Source: Alphaproteobacteria bacterium | GTDB taxonomy: Bacteria > Pseudomonadota > Alphaproteobacteria > Acetobacterales > Acetobacteraceae | DNA length: 64,000 bases | Direction of reading: 5' to 3' | NCBI GenBank assembly: GCA_017307285.1 | Contig: JAFKFI010000052.1 | Span: 1-64,000, forward strand | Shown here: in pieces, positions 20,447 to 29,600 of the stretch | How positions within the stretch are numbered: the first letter of the stretch is position 1 | Layout: every line of letters begins with the position of its first letter | Program-made: the position numbers and the translations under genes | The notes under the pieces: generated by a model | What the model was told of the DNA's origin: nothing | Database searches by the model: none | Seen by the model: only the letters and a program-made list of their open reading frames with translations

Positions 20447-21657
20447 GCGTCTCTCTCCTCAAGCGGGCGGAAATGCGCCTTGATGCGGGCGCGCACCGGC
20501 CAGGTTGCCAACGCCACGAGCCCGACCAACGCGACGCCGACGAAGATGCCAACGAGCCGGTCCAGCCCCGGTGCGATGCCGAGATGCGGGATGGGCTCCT
20601 GCACCAGGACCAGCAGCAGGCATAGGCTGGCCTGCGCCCCCGTATAGGCGATCGCGCTGCCGCCGTGATCGGTCTGTTCGAGCAGGAACAGCGTGATCAG
20701 CAAGAATAATAGCCAAGATAGCCACATAGCGGGACTCGTCGCCGGTGCGCCGCCATGCCCGATCAGCAGGATGGCAGCGAAGCCCAAGGCCGCGCCGAGC
20801 AGACAGCCGAGGCAGCGGTTCAAAGACTTCCAGCCGATGCCGTCATGCGCCGCCGCCACGATGATGAACGCCGTGATCGAGGCCTGCCCCGTCAGGCCCC
20901 GCCCCATCAGCTGCGAAAGCGGCGCGACCAACCCGACAGCGATGCCGCCGACCAGCGCGTAACCGAGGAATGCGGGATCGAGTGGCCCGAAGAGTGGCTT
21001 CTGTGGCCCTGGCTGGCGATGCCGAGAGAAGGCGTCCGCCAAGGTCGCCACCGCCGTCCCGACCAGCACCTCGGAGCCGCGCGCGAGCGCGATCGCACCC
21101 ACCCGCCCTGGGTCCGCAAGGCCGTCGAACACGATCAGCGGCACCGTGAACCCGACCAGCTGGAAGGCGTAGCTGTAGCGGCTCACCGCCTGGACGTAGA
21201 GCGCGGCGCCGCAGGTCAGGCACACGGCGCCCTGCACCAGGATCGGGTGGTGATGGGCGAGCACGATGGTGAAGCCGAGCGAGACTCCCGCTACGGTGCC
21301 GGCGATCCGTTCCAGCCCGCGCCGCAACGTGGCGTGCGAATCGTTCTGGAACACCCGGAGCGCACTGATGCCGGCCCAGACCGGCATCTCCAAGTGCAGC
21401 AGATGCGCCAGCAGCACCGAGCCGATGATCGCCAGCGTCGCGCGCAAGGCCGCCCGCGCGCGCTCGCCGCGCAGGCTCGTCGCGCGAAGGTCCGCGACGC
21501 TCGCGCGGAGATAGCGCCGTCCCGCCACAATTGCCGGCGCCAGCGCATGGAGCGGCGGCGCCCCTTCGGCCGGCGAGGAGGACTTCACGGCGATCGGCTC
21601 ATCCGTAACGGGCGCTCCGGTTGTGCGGCAGTTGGCCAATCGGTGGCACCCTATCAC
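20443..21657 (-). CDS. FUSC-family inner membrane protein (aromatic-acid/fusaric-acid efflux-like)
   Basis: The protein has about 404 residues with two blocks of closely spaced hydrophobic helices (roughly 70-190 and 225-385). This is the layout of FUSC/YccS-like proteins, which function in efflux of aromatic acids. The N-terminal block contains the typical [22 protein letters not shown] loop, similar to the conserved amphipathic segment of the family. The GTG at 21657 is the most upstream start. The first 25 residues are not hydrophobic, so a later start is possible. It is coupled to fumC downstream, but the substrate cannot be inferred. Confidence 0.78.
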
Positions 21658-21725
21658 GCCCGGATCTCTCAGGAACGGTTAACGTCCCGGCGACGTTGCC
21701 CGGAGCCTGAGTCTCGGCCGGAGCG

Positions 21726-22514
21726 CTAGTCCCACGCATTCCGCAGTCGCGCCAACGCGTCGGGCTGCGACCCGGTCGGGGCGTGCGGGTCGAAACCGGG
21801 ATTGTGCTGCAGCTCCTCCGGCAGCAGCGGGCGGAGCGCGGCAAACGTCGTCACGCGCCGCTCCTCGTCGTTCGCAGCCAGGCCGGCTTCGATCCCACGC
21901 CAGCCGGCGCGCGAGCCGAGGCGCAACAGCGCGATGCCAGCCTCCGAGCTCAGGCCGGGCCTATCCGTCCCGTCCGCAGTCTCGGTGAGGAACGGGATGT
22001 CGTCCGCTGTGACGGCAGAAGCCAAGGCCGACATCGCGTATTCCGCAAACCGGATGATCCGAGAGCGGACCAGATCCCGCAGGCGCGGCTTCACCGCCGC
22101 TGCGGCCCTTGGTCGTTGCAGCAGGATCAGCGGCTCGGGGTTGCCCGAATTCTCCACCACGCGGACAATGTCGCGTGCGATCGCATCCTCGCCGCGCGGC
22201 GCGCGCCACAATCCGGTGTCGAACGCCAGCACCAGCCGCCGATCCGCGCCTCCGAGAATGTCGAGCAGTTCGCCGTATGCGCTGTCGGACCCGGAGGCCG
22301 TGGCCAGCAGCACCGCGACGCGCGCCGCCGCGGGGTCCGGTGACTGGCGCAGGAATCCGAGCAATTCGCGCGCCGTGGTATCGCCGCCGGCCAGCAATCG
22401 CTGTGCCGCCGGATCGGCGAGCAGTTTCGCCACCCCCTCCGCCCTGTGGAACGGCTCCTCCAGGTAGCCGGCGAGGCTCTCCAGCTCGGTGCGCAGGCTG
22501 TCCGGTGTGGTCAT
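21726..22514 (-). CDS. Hypothetical protein, predicted alpha-helical repeat type
   Basis: This 262-residue soluble protein has no signal peptide or membrane segment. Repeated helix-turn-helix-like segments rich in Ala and Leu (for example AGIALLRLGSRAGWRGIEAGL) suggest a HEAT-like alpha-solenoid, but I do not recognise the family. A clear AGGGGG ribosome-binding site precedes the ATG. It lies 11 bp downstream of the DUF4157 gene in the same orientation, so the two almost certainly form one transcription unit. It could be an accessory, chaperone or immunity partner, and nothing in the sequence settles which. Confidence 0.6.
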   Translation of the reverse strand: MTTPDSLRTELESLAGYLEEPFHRAEGVAKLLADPAAQRLLAGGDTTARELLGFLRQSPDPAAARVAVLLATASGSDSAYGELLDILGGADRRLVLAFDTGLWRAPRGEDAIARDIVRVVENSGNPEPLILLQRPRAAAAVKPRLRDLVRSRIIRFAEYAMSALASAVTADDIPFLTETADGTDRPGLSSEAGIALLRLGSRAGWRGIEAGLAANDEERRVTTFAALRPLLPEELQHNPGFDPHAPTGSQPDALARLRNAWD

Positions 22515-22525
22515 GCGGCCCCCTG

Positions 22526-23767
22526 CTACGGACGCTGACGCGCAGCCCCCGAGTAGTCATCCGGCCGGCGCGGCAGCCCTTGCTCGGCGGCGATGGCGCG
22601 CTCCACAGCAACCGCGGGAACTTCCTGGGGAGGCGTGCCGCCGGCCGGGCCCGGAGCGCGGGGCACGTGGGTACCCAGCATCTTGGGCAGCGCGTGGCCG
22701 CACACCTCATGCGCGAACAGCAGATGGAAGGGCACATCCACCCATCTTCCACCGACGAAATACTGGCCCTGGAAGCGCGGATCGATGGTGACGGTCGGCG
22801 ATGTCCTGGTGCCGCCCTGGCCGGGGTGGGGGGTAGTGCCGGCGGGCACCGAGCCGGGTGACGTGCCCGGACCGCCCGCCCGGAAGCTGATCGTCGTCGT
22901 CTCGGTGTTGCCGATCACGTCGCAGAGGCAACCGCAGCCCGCCGGGGTTCTGGACCGGGCGGCGCCCGTTGCGGTGCCGGCAGGCGAGCCGGCCGGCACG
23001 GTGCAGAAATCGGCCGTGGTGAGCGAGGCGACGCCGCTCGTCGTGTCGACCGAAGCACCGCCGGTGGGGCAGATGTCTCGCATCAGTCCCTGCACCGAGA
23101 TGGTGAGCGGCAATGCCGGTCCCGCTGCCCCGGCGGGCAGCGGGACCGCCGCCGCCGGATCGACCACCAGCCGGCGCTGCACGCGACGCGCCGACCCGGC
23201 GGCTCCCTGCTGCACGACATGCGCCAGCTCGTGCGCCAGCAATTGCCGGCCCGCCTGGCTCGACGGCGCGTACTCGCCCCGGCCGAACACGATCCGCTCG
23301 CCCACTGCGTAGGCGCGGGCTTGCAGCGCTGCAGCCGAGGCCGCCTCGTGCTCGCCGTGATGCACGCGCACACGGCCAAAATCATGGCCGAAGCGCGGCT
23401 CGAAGAATGCTCGGGTGACAGGGTCGAGCGGCTTGCCGGGGCCGCGCAGCACCTCGTGCACGATGTCGGGTGCGGCGCCGGCGGTGGGTCGCGCGCCCGC
23501 GACCTCGGCCCGGTGGATCGTCTCGTCCTCCGCAGCGCAGGCGGCGCATTTGCGGCTGATGCGCAACGGCGCGCTCGACGCCGAGATCGCGCTGGCCGGC
23601 ATCCGCATCACCCGCTCGGAAATACTGTCGGCCTCGCGCTCGAGCGGGTCGTCGGTCGGCCCGACCATCAGCTTGTACTGCATCGAGCCGGGCAATCGCG
23701 CCGAGCGGCGCGGCGGCGCCTTCGTGGCGGGCGGCTTGGCGACCGGAGGGGCAAGCATTCGCGTCAC
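22526..23767 (-). CDS. DUF4157 (eCIS core) domain protein with a second HExxxH zinc-type motif
   Basis: This 413-residue protein starts with a Pro/Arg-rich tail, followed by a DUF4157 domain (about 104-190). That domain includes the typical FEPRFGHDFGRVRVHH segment and the metalloprotease-like HELAHVVQQ motif (H179, E180, H183). DUF4157 domains are frequent in proteins linked to extracellular contractile injection systems and their toxins. The C-terminal third has another candidate metal site, FAHEVCGHAL (H353, E354, H358), with a conserved-looking distal ERAIAAEQG segment. A Cys-rich stretch (GCGCLCD) lies between. No signal peptide and no injection-system structural genes are present in the window. 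Confidence 0.78.
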   Translation of the reverse strand: MTRMLAPPVAKPPATKAPPRRSARLPGSMQYKLMVGPTDDPLEREADSISERVMRMPASAISASSAPLRISRKCAACAAEDETIHRAEVAGARPTAGAAPDIVHEVLRGPGKPLDPVTRAFFEPRFGHDFGRVRVHHGEHEAASAAALQARAYAVGERIVFGRGEYAPSSQAGRQLLAHELAHVVQQGAAGSARRVQRRLVVDPAAAVPLPAGAAGPALPLTISVQGLMRDICPTGGASVDTTSGVASLTTADFCTVPAGSPAGTATGAARSRTPAGCGCLCDVIGNTETTTISFRAGGPGTSPGSVPAGTTPHPGQGGTRTSPTVTIDPRFQGQYFVGGRWVDVPFHLLFAHEVCGHALPKMLGTHVPRAPGPAGGTPPQEVPAVAVERAIAAEQGLPRRPDDYSGAARQRP

Positions 23768-23910
23768 CTCTCATCGAGCGGCGGCATCCAGAGAGTCGGC
23801 TTTTCCGCCGCTCATAGCAACGAAATTCGCGCATGTGCGTTTGGCGGCGGGTGTCACCCGCACGGCGCCCCGCGCCATTGCCCGGTGCGTTCGATTGTCG
23901 GGATGCCCGA

Positions 23911-24909
23911 ATGTCGCTGCGTCCAATTCGCTTGGCGTGCCTGCTCTGTGCGTTTCTGCCGGCGGCCGCGATGGCGGGGGAGCCGCGATCGGACCCGGAT
24001 TCCATCTGGACCTTGCAGGACGAGAACGACGTCGCGGTGCGAACCGACCGGTTCTACACCAACGGCACCAGGCTCGGCTGGACATCGCCGACCGGCAGTT
24101 TGCCAAACTTCCTTGTCGATCTCGGCCACATCGCCTGGGGCGACGCAGGCACGCAGCGCCTATCGCTCGACCTGTCGCAACTCCTGTTCACGCCGGTCGA
24201 CACGCAGATCAACCCGCCCAACCCGTTCGACCGACCCTATGCCGGCGTGCTGCTCGGTAGCCTCTCGCTGATCCAGGACACCGACAGGACGCGGAGCACG
24301 TTGGGCTTGAGCCTCGGCGTGATCGGCCCGGCGGCGGGCGGGAAATGGGTGCAGAACACGTTTCACTCGCTGATCCGCGACCCTCAGAGCAAGGGTTGGG
24401 GCTACCAGATCCATAACGAGCCGCTCGGGGAGCTGATGGCGGAGCGCATCTGGCGCGTGCCGCTTACCGAGCCCGGCTCGGGCGGCGGGGTGGAAGCCGA
24501 CATGCTGCCCTCGGTCACGGGCGCGGTCGGCAACTTTCGGATCTATGCCCAGGCCGGCGTGCAGTTCCGCTTGGGACAGGATCTCGCAGCGGATTTCGGC
24601 GCGCCACGCATCCGCCCCGGCCTCTCAGGCGGCGACGCCTATGTCGCCGCGCAGCCGTTCTCCTGGTACCTCTTCGCCGGCGTGGACGGCCAGGCGGTGG
24701 CGTATGACATCACGCTCGACGGCAACAATTTCGGCAACAGCGCGCATGTCTCCCGCGAGCCCTGGGTCGGCGAGGTGCAAGCGGGGCTCGTGGTGATGGC
24801 CTGGGGTGCCCGCCTGTCGATCACGCACGTGCTCCAGTCGCCGGAATTCCACCACCAGAATCGCGGCTTCTTCCAGTTCGACTCGATCGCGCTGTCGGTG
24901 AAGTTCTGA
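23911..24909 (+). CDS. lpxR: Outer-membrane lipid A deacylase, LpxR-like (DUF2219)
   Basis: The 332-residue product has a signal peptide (about residues 1-22, ending AMA) and the LpxR-family active-site opening QDENDVAVRTDRFYTNG (N39, D40, then the TDRxYTNG loop). A candidate catalytic His is near residue 152 in NTFHSL. The rest alternates aromatic and polar residues and ends in F, as expected for an outer-membrane beta-barrel. LpxR removes the 3'-acyloxyacyl chain of lipid A in a Ca-dependent manner. The reading frame opens at 23833, but the ATG at 23911 is chosen because the signal peptide begins there. Confidence 0.85.
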   Translation: MSLRPIRLACLLCAFLPAAAMAGEPRSDPDSIWTLQDENDVAVRTDRFYTNGTRLGWTSPTGSLPNFLVDLGHIAWGDAGTQRLSLDLSQLLFTPVDTQINPPNPFDRPYAGVLLGSLSLIQDTDRTRSTLGLSLGVIGPAAGGKWVQNTFHSLIRDPQSKGWGYQIHNEPLGELMAERIWRVPLTEPGSGGGVEADMLPSVTGAVGNFRIYAQAGVQFRLGQDLAADFGAPRIRPGLSGGDAYVAAQPFSWYLFAGVDGQAVAYDITLDGNNFGNSAHVSREPWVGEVQAGLVVMAWGARLSITHVLQSPEFHHQNRGFFQFDSIALSVKF

Positions 24910-24979
24910 CCGGGGCGCCCCGGGGGCGCATTGACCCCGGCGGTGTCGCCGGTAGCCTGCGGGTGAAAGGACGCCCGCC

Positions 24980-26416
24980 ATGCCCGATAGCCCGGTGCCG
25001 ACCCCGATCGACACGCTGCTCGTCGCCATCCGCGCGGTCGTCGGCGAGCGCGGGCTGCTGACCGAGCCGGCCGACACCGCGCCCTATGCCGAGGATTGGC
25101 GGCGGCTCTACCAGGGTCGCACCCCGGCGGTGGTCCGGCCGGCGGGCGCCGAGGAAGTCGCCGCCGTGGTGCGCCTATGCGCCGAGGCTGGCGTGCCGGT
25201 GGTGCCGCAGGGCGGCAACACCTCGATGGTCGGTGGTGCGACGCCGGCCGCGGATGGCAGCGAGCTGGTGCTCAGCCTCGCCCGTATGAACCGCGTCCGC
25301 GCGATCGACCCGGTGGACCTCACGCTCACCATCGAGGCGGGCGTCACGCTCAAGGCGGCACAGGACGCGGCGGCCGAGGCCGGCTGCCTGCTGCCGCTCT
25401 CCATCGCCTCGGAGGGCACCGCGCAAGTCGGTGGCATCCTCGCGACCAATGCCGGCGGCAACAACACGGTGCGCTACGGCAACGCGCGCGACATGGTGCT
25501 CGGCCTCGAAGTGGTGCTGCCGGACGGGACGGTGTGGAACGGGTTGAGGCGGCTGCGCAAGGACAACACCGGCTACTGCCTGCGCCAGCTCTTCGTAGGC
25601 GCGGAAGGCACGCTCGGCATCATCACCGCCGCCGTGCTGAAGCTTGTCCCGCGCCCGCGCGAGACCGAGGTGGCGCTCTGCGCCGTTGCCTCGCCGGAAG
25701 CGGCACTCGGGCTGTTCACGCGTTTTCAGGCGCACGACCCCGCCGCCGTGCAGGCTTTCGAGTACATGTCCGGCGGCGGCATGGGATTCGTGCTGAAGCA
25801 CATCCCCGGCGCCAACTTGCCGCTTGCCCGGCCGTCGGAGCACTACGCGCTGGTCGAGCTCGCGACACCGCGCCCCGATGCCGGCTTGCGTGCCGCACTG
25901 GAGGCGGTGCTGGAGCAGGCGCTCGCCGACGGGCTGGTGCAGGACGCAGCCATCGCCGAAAGCGACGCCCAGCGTGCGGCGATCTGGCGGCTGCGCGAGG
26001 AGCACTCGGAGGCGCAGAAGCGCGAGGGCGCCTCGGTGAAGAACGACGTCTCGGTGCCGGTCTCGAAGGTGCCGGAGCTGATCCGCCGCGCGACGGCGGC
26101 GTGCGAGGCGCTGATCCAGGGCGTGCGTTGCGTGCCGTTCGGCCACATGGGCGACGGCAACATCCACTTCAATCTGGAGCAGCCCGAAGGCGCCGACGCG
26201 GCCTGGTTCCTCGCCCAGGACCACGCGATCATGGACACGGTCAACGAGGTGGTGCGCGATCTCGGCGGCAGCTTCTCGGCCGAGCACGGGGTCGGCCTGC
26301 TGAAGCCGTACATGATGCCGGATTGGCGCGGCGGCGCCGAGCTCGCGGTGATGCAGCGCATCAAGCACGCGCTCGACCCGCGCGGCATCATGAACCCTGG
26401 GAAGGTGCTGCCTTGA
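24980..26416 (+). CDS. FAD-linked 2-hydroxyacid dehydrogenase/oxidase (GlcD/D2HGDH-like)
   Basis: This 478-residue protein has an N-terminal PCMH-type FAD-binding domain (VVPQGGNTSMVGGATP and QVGGILATNAGGNNTVRYG) and a C-terminal FAD-oxidase domain. The metal/substrate motifs are GHMGDGNIHFN (about 387) and SAEHGVG (about 434), and it ends with MNPGKVLP. The family oxidises D-lactate, glycolate or D-2-hydroxyglutarate and passes electrons to quinone or an electron-transfer flavoprotein. The substrate cannot be read from the sequence. It leads a plus-strand run with a binding protein (16-bp gap), xth and DUF1810. Confidence 0.9.
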   Translation: MPDSPVPTPIDTLLVAIRAVVGERGLLTEPADTAPYAEDWRRLYQGRTPAVVRPAGAEEVAAVVRLCAEAGVPVVPQGGNTSMVGGATPAADGSELVLSLARMNRVRAIDPVDLTLTIEAGVTLKAAQDAAAEAGCLLPLSIASEGTAQVGGILATNAGGNNTVRYGNARDMVLGLEVVLPDGTVWNGLRRLRKDNTGYCLRQLFVGAEGTLGIITAAVLKLVPRPRETEVALCAVASPEAALGLFTRFQAHDPAAVQAFEYMSGGGMGFVLKHIPGANLPLARPSEHYALVELATPRPDAGLRAALEAVLEQALADGLVQDAAIAESDAQRAAIWRLREEHSEAQKREGASVKNDVSVPVSKVPELIRRATAACEALIQGVRCVPFGHMGDGNIHFNLEQPEGADAAWFLAQDHAIMDTVNEVVRDLGGSFSAEHGVGLLKPYMMPDWRGGAELAVMQRIKHALDPRGIMNPGKVLP

Positions 26417-26432
26417 TCGGAAGGGAGAATCG

Positions 26433-27665
26433 ATGACCAAGCTCGCTCTGTCGCGACGCGCCGTGCTCGGCTCGGCCATTGCCAGCAGGGTGCTGCCGCG
26501 CCGCTCGGCGCGGGCGCAGGCGCCGACTCTTCGGCTCGGCGTGATGACCGATCTGTCGGGGCCCTATTCGAGCGCGACCGGCATCAACTGCGTGCATTGC
26601 ACACGGCAAGCGGTGCAGGAATTCACCGCCTCCCGGCCGATGAACGTCGAGATCGTCGTCGCCGACCATCAGAACAAGGCGGATATCGGCGCCGGCATCG
26701 CGCGCAAATGGTGCGACCAGGGCGATGTGGACGCTTTCGTGGATGTGCCGAGCTCCGCCGTGGCGCTGGCCGTCAACGGCATCGTGCGCGAGAAGAACAA
26801 GGTGCTGCTCAGTTCCGGCGCCGCAACCGCCGACCTCACCGGCAAGCAATGCAGCCCCAACACGGTGGCATGGACGTTCGACAACTACATGCTGGCGAAA
26901 TCAACCGGACCCGCCGTGGTGAAGGCGGGCGGAGACCGCTGGTTCTTCGTCACCGCGAACTACGTGTTCGGCCATCAGCTCCAGGCGGACACCACCCGGT
27001 TCGTGGAGCAAGCCGGCGGCAAGGTCCTGGGCAGCCGGGTATATCCGTTCCCCGAGACCACCGATTTTTCCGCCATTCTCGTGCAGGCGCAGGCTTCGGG
27101 TGCCAACGTCCTCGGCCTCGCCAACTCGGGCGCGGACTCGATCAACTGCATCAAGCAGGCGCGCGAGTTCGGACTGACCAAGACCATGCGTATCGCGGCC
27201 CTCGCGCTGTGGAACTCGGACATGCACGCGGTCGGTCTCGACGTCGCGCAGGGGCTGGTGCTGACCGAGACCTATTACTGGAACCTCAACGACCGCACGC
27301 GCGCCTTCATGGAGCGGATCAAGCCCAAGACGCCGGACCTCTGGCCGAACGCGATCCAGGCCGGCTGCTACGGGGCGACGTTGCATTACCTGAAGGCCGT
27401 CGCGGATATGGGCGTAGCGGCGGCCAAGGCCGATGGCGCGGCGACGATGGCGCGCATGAAGGCCATGCCGACCGACGACGATTGCTTCGGGCCGGGGCGC
27501 ATCCGCGAGGATGGCCGCAAGCTCACGCCGGCCTATCTGTTTCAGGTGAAATCGCCGGCCGAGAGCAGCGGCCCGTGGGATACCTCCAAGGTGATCGCGA
27601 CGACCCCGGCCGATCAGGCGTTCCGGCCGCTTGCCGAAGGGGGTTGCCCTCTGGTTCGCGGCTGA
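26433..27665 (+). CDS. Branched-chain-amino-acid-type ABC substrate-binding protein (LivK-like)
   Basis: The 410-residue periplasmic protein has an N-terminal SRRAVLGSAIASRV region with twin arginines and ends its leader near ARAQA, suggesting Tat or Sec export. The mature part starts with LRLGVMTDLSGPYSS and contains the central SGANVLGLANSGAD segment typical of type I periplasmic binding folds (Peripla_BP_6). It follows the FAD dehydrogenase by 16 bp, suggesting co-regulated uptake of an acid that is then oxidised. No permease or ATPase genes are adjacent. Confidence 0.88.
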   Translation: MTKLALSRRAVLGSAIASRVLPRRSARAQAPTLRLGVMTDLSGPYSSATGINCVHCTRQAVQEFTASRPMNVEIVVADHQNKADIGAGIARKWCDQGDVDAFVDVPSSAVALAVNGIVREKNKVLLSSGAATADLTGKQCSPNTVAWTFDNYMLAKSTGPAVVKAGGDRWFFVTANYVFGHQLQADTTRFVEQAGGKVLGSRVYPFPETTDFSAILVQAQASGANVLGLANSGADSINCIKQAREFGLTKTMRIAALALWNSDMHAVGLDVAQGLVLTETYYWNLNDRTRAFMERIKPKTPDLWPNAIQAGCYGATLHYLKAVADMGVAAAKADGAATMARMKAMPTDDDCFGPGRIREDGRKLTPAYLFQVKSPAESSGPWDTSKVIATTPADQAFRPLAEGGCPLVRG

Positions 27666-27669
27666 TGCG

Positions 27670-28479
27670 GTGAGGATTGCCACCTTCAACGTCAACGGCG
27701 TCAACGGGCGGCTCCCTGTCCTGCTGCGCTGGCTCGCCGAGGCCGAGCCCGACATTGTCTGTCTGCAGGAGTTGAAGGCACCGCAGGAGAAGTTTCCGCA
27801 CGCCGCGATCCGCGATGCTGGCTACGGCGCGATCTGGCACGGCCAGAAAAGCTGGAACGGCGTCGCGATCCTGACGCGCGGCGCGGAGCCGGTGGAAACA
27901 AGGCGAGGTCTCCCCGGCGAGCCGGAGGATACGCATAGCCGCTACATCGAGGCGGCTGCCAAAGGAGTGCTGGTCGGCTGCCTATACCTGCCGAACGGCA
28001 ATCCGGCCCCCGGCCCGAAGTTCGACTACAAGCTCCGCTGGTTCGGCAGGCTTGCGGCACACGCCGCAACACTTCTTGCCGAGCGGGCGCCCGTGGTGCT
28101 GGCCGGCGATTACAACGTCATGCCCACCGATCTCGACGTCTACAAGCCGGAACGCTGGCTCGACGACGCGCTGTTCCGACCCGAGGTGCGCGACGCTTAC
28201 CGGCGCCTCGTCGCCCAGGGCTGGACAGACGCGCTGCGCGCGCTTCATCCGGATGAGCGCATCTACACGTTCTGGGACTATTTTCGGAACGCCTACGCGC
28301 GAAATGCCGGGTTGCGCATCGACCATCTGTTGCTCAGTCCGGCGCTTGCCGATCGCCTCGAGGCCGCCAATGTGGATCGTGAGGTGCGCGGCTGGGACAA
28401 GGCGAGCGATCACGCGCCGACCTGGATCGCGCTGTCCGACAAGGCCGGCAAGCCCCGGCCGGCGAGGAGGGCTCGATGA
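27670..28479 (+). CDS. xth: Exodeoxyribonuclease III (AP endonuclease)
   Basis: This 269-residue member of the exonuclease III/EEP family repairs abasic sites in DNA. Catalytic motifs are visible: FNVNG (metal-binding Asn), LQELKA (Glu), AGDYNVMPTDLDVY (Asp/Asn) and the terminal SDHAPTW (Asp/His). The reading frame opens at 27631 inside the preceding gene. The GTG at 27670 is preferred because the protein family starts with VRIATFNVNG-like sequence. It begins 5 bp after the binding-protein stop and overlaps the DUF1810 start by 4 bp. Confidence 0.93.
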   Translation: MRIATFNVNGVNGRLPVLLRWLAEAEPDIVCLQELKAPQEKFPHAAIRDAGYGAIWHGQKSWNGVAILTRGAEPVETRRGLPGEPEDTHSRYIEAAAKGVLVGCLYLPNGNPAPGPKFDYKLRWFGRLAAHAATLLAERAPVVLAGDYNVMPTDLDVYKPERWLDDALFRPEVRDAYRRLVAQGWTDALRALHPDERIYTFWDYFRNAYARNAGLRIDHLLLSPALADRLEAANVDREVRGWDKASDHAPTWIALSDKAGKPRPARRAR

Positions 28480-28913
28480 CGACCGCCGACCCGTTCGATC
28501 TCGACCGCTTCGTCACCGCGCAGGCGCCGGTGTTCGATACCGCGCTGGCAGAGCTGAAGGTCGGGAGAAAGCAGAGCCATTGGATGTGGTTCATCTTCCC
28601 CCAACTGCGCGGCCTCGGCTTCTCCCCGACCGCCCAGTTCTACGGGATCGGCTCGCTCGATGAGGCACGCGCCAATCTCGCCCATCCGCTGCTCGGCCCG
28701 CGCCTCACGCTCTGCACGCGTACGGTTCTGGAAAGCGCCGCGCGCTCGCTGCACGACATCTTCGGCAGCCCGGACGATATGAAGTTCCGCTCGTCCATGA
28801 CGCTGTTCGAGACCGCCGCGCGCTCCGACGAACAGGTATTCGCGTCGGCGATCGAGCGTTGGTGCGCCGGCGAACGCGATTCGCGGACCTTGCAGCTCCT
28901 CTCGCCTGGTTAG
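28476..28913 (+). CDS. DUF1810 family protein
   Basis: This 145-residue soluble protein matches the DUF1810/calpastatin-like family. It opens with DPFDLDRFVTAQ, has the signature KQSHWMWFIFPQLRGLG and continues with GIGSLDEARANLAHPLLGPRL. Function is unknown. The ATG overlaps the xth stop (ATGA), so it is translated with exonuclease III. Its last 4 bp overlap the convergent DUF4142 gene end. Confidence 0.9.
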   Translation: MTTADPFDLDRFVTAQAPVFDTALAELKVGRKQSHWMWFIFPQLRGLGFSPTAQFYGIGSLDEARANLAHPLLGPRLTLCTRTVLESAARSLHDIFGSPDDMKFRSSMTLFETAARSDEQVFASAIERWCAGERDSRTLQLLSPG

Positions 28914-29575
28914 CGGACCGTCCGATTGTTGTTTCCACCCGCCGGCGCCTGATCGGCCGGAGCTTGCGAAGCGGCTGCCGTGATGGCGGCGATCGGTGCC
29001 GCGGCGCCGGTGAGTTGCGCGTCGATATCCTGCGCGAGCGCCAGATGGTGCAACACGACGGGCAGCGTCTCCTCGGCGAATTTCTGCAGTTGCGAATCCT
29101 GCCCTGAGCCGATCTCGTATGCCAGCAGCTGGGCCGTTACTTGGTGCGCCGCGATTTGGCCGCGGATGTAGGCCCGATCAAATTCGCCATCCTGCAGCGA
29201 TACGAGTTGAGCGTGCATCGCCTTCGAATCGGCATCGGGTCCGCTCGGCACCGGCACCTGCGCGGCCTGGGCGATCTGCGCGAGCTGCTCGTTGGCGTGG
29301 CTGTGGTCCTGCACCATCCGGCGCGCGAAGCGCTGGATCGCGCTGTTCTGGCCTTGCTTCTCCGCAAGCTGGCCGAGTTCCACCTCACCCTGTCCGCCCA
29401 CCGCGGCCGCTCGGATGAAGACGCGGTCCGGCACGTTGGGCTGATTGGGCGCGGGCAGGCCGGGCGCGCTCTCCGGCGTGCTGGGCCTCATGCCCGCCGG
29501 GTTGGGCGCTTGGCTCCATGCCGGCATGGCCCCGAGCGTCGCCAGCAGGGACGCGGCTGCAAGTAGGCGCATCAT
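28910..29575 (-). CDS. DUF4142 exported protein
   Basis: The 221-residue product has a signal peptide (about residues 1-21, ending PAWSQA) and a DUF4142 four-helix domain with the typical FARRMVQDHSHANEQL motif and a distal VLHHLALAQDIDAQL helix. The fold resembles ferritin-like bundles. Function is unknown, with some family members linked to stress. The start at 29575 (two adjacent Met codons) has a GGGAGG ribosome-binding site 5 bp away. It lies 25 bp downstream of the di-haem peroxidase gene and may be co-transcribed with it. Confidence 0.88.
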   Translation of the reverse strand: MMRLLAAASLLATLGAMPAWSQAPNPAGMRPSTPESAPGLPAPNQPNVPDRVFIRAAAVGGQGEVELGQLAEKQGQNSAIQRFARRMVQDHSHANEQLAQIAQAAQVPVPSGPDADSKAMHAQLVSLQDGEFDRAYIRGQIAAHQVTAQLLAYEIGSGQDSQLQKFAEETLPVVLHHLALAQDIDAQLTGAAAPIAAITAAASQAPADQAPAGGNNNRTVR

Positions 29576-29600
29576 GTGATCCTCCCAGCTCCGGCGCCGG

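Noticed and set aside
24910-24923. CCGGGGCGCCCCGG palindrome after the lpxR-like gene
   Set aside because: It is a 14-bp palindrome with almost no loop and no T-tract, more likely base-composition chance than a terminator.
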